From NCBI GenBank assembly GCA_023250585.1, contig JAHFAK010000056.1, positions 1-14,244 of the forward strand: a stretch of DNA of 14,244 bases. The letters run 5' to 3'. Positions 13,991 through 14,244 of this stretch are shown here, one piece after another. The stretch's first letter is position 1; the number at the start of each line of letters is the position of its first letter. The position numbers and the translations under genes were made by a program. Source of the stretch: Deltaproteobacteria bacterium (GTDB lineage: Bacteria > Bdellovibrionota_F > JAHFAK01). Below the pieces are notes generated by a model. The model was given only the letters and a program-made list of their open reading frames with translations. It had not been told where the DNA came from and ran no database searches.

Positions 13991-14144
13991 CTATACTGAA
14001 CGACATAAATAATTGCGCATACGCAACGACAGAACGAGCAGCCCGAGGCGCGACGAAATCGAGGAATGAGGCGTACACGATAGTACGCTGCAATTCCGAG
14101 ATGAGGAGCAACGAAGGTATGCAAAGTTATGACGTTGCGTATAG
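13991..14144. repeat. Palindromic intergenic element, copy 2
   Basis: Outer arms 13991-14008 and 14127-14144 pair at 15 of 18 positions, and an alternative 10-bp perfect pair joins 14019-14028 with 14133-14142. The centre is a perfect 6-bp stem, gcgtac at 14071-14076 with gtacgc at 14083-14088, flanked by the near-complementary cgaggaat and attccgag. It shares with the element at 2169-2300 the ordered landmarks cgaggcgc (14044-14051), a central GYRTAC...GTAYGY stem with ta just before the right half, and gcaacga (14108-14114). The outer arms differ, so the family is defined by its core. It ends 8 bases before the next gene. Confidence 0.7.
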
Positions 14145-14152
14145 AGAAAAAT

Positions 14153-14244
14153 ATGAATGATGTACTTTTACCATTTCCTGAGCATTTTCAACTTTTAAAT
14201 TATTTAATGGTTATGGCTCTCTTAATTAATCTGCCGTATATGGG
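14153..14244 (+). CDS. N-terminus of a membrane protein, cut by the window end
   Basis: Thirty codons are visible from the ATG at 14153, beginning MNDVLLPFPEHFQLLNYLMV and continuing as a hydrophobic segment to the edge. A purine-rich stretch (agagaaaaat) precedes the ATG. The peptide looks like a short polar lead followed by a first membrane helix, and the frame remains open. Its place after ctaB suggests a respiratory or electron-transfer membrane protein, but 30 residues are too few to name it. It is separated from ctaB by 310 bases of repeats, so it may or may not share the operon. Confidence 0.55.
   Translation, partial: MNDVLLPFPEHFQLLNYLMVMALLINLPYM

Larger units (their letters stand above)
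13843..14152. other. 310-bp gene-free region after ctaB holding two structured elements
   Basis: No ORF with coding character was seen. The left part is a 116-bp hairpin with 38-bp perfect arms (13856-13971). The right part is a second copy of the palindromic family found before hisC (13991-14144). Only 19 bases separate the two. No conventional terminator with a U-tract was found after ctaB, so either structure might serve that purpose. Confidence 0.7.

Overview
The window is an AT-rich stretch of chromosome from a Gram-negative, aerobic, probably free-living bacterium. Supporting signs are a type I MurB, an outer-membrane-type lipoprotein, an aa3-type heme-copper oxidase with SCO and heme O synthase, the MEP-pathway enzyme IspH, and aerobic tyrosine catabolism. 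The thrombospondin type 3 motif in the lipoprotein and the style of the oxidase operon would fit a lineage of the old 'Deltaproteobacteria' grade (for example Bdellovibrionota or an uncultured relative). This placement is a guess from gene style, not a demonstrated assignment.

Layout. Positions 1-3406 (+ strand) hold the end of a fumarylacetoacetate hydrolase gene, maiA and hmgA, then a 132-bp palindromic repeat and a hisC-family aminotransferase. HmgA opens the homogentisate ring, MaiA isomerises maleylacetoacetate, and the hydrolase splits fumarylacetoacetate, so the three cover the last steps of Phe/Tyr breakdown. Positions 3499-8602 (- strand, transcribed right to left) hold murB, ispH and a squalene/phytoene synthase-family gene that overlaps ispH by ATGA. 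After a 206-bp gap comes a large lipoprotein with a Ca-binding-type repeat and a parallel beta-helix. Positions 8694-13842 (+ strand) hold sco, ctaD, ctaE, ctaF, ctaC and ctaB, the core subunits of an A2-type cytochrome c oxidase plus its copper chaperone and heme O synthase. A good sigma70-like promoter lies in front of sco. Positions 13843-14152 carry no gene but hold two structured elements: a 38-bp perfect inverted repeat, and a second member of the palindromic family seen before hisC. At 14153 a membrane protein gene starts and runs off the window.

Most of the window is ordinary housekeeping and catabolic sequence. The points worth a second look are the repeat elements, the repeat arm sitting on the hisC translation start, an apparent in-frame insertion in subunit III of the oxidase, and the unusual lipoprotein. 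I did not find a convincing new defence, mobile or biosynthetic system.
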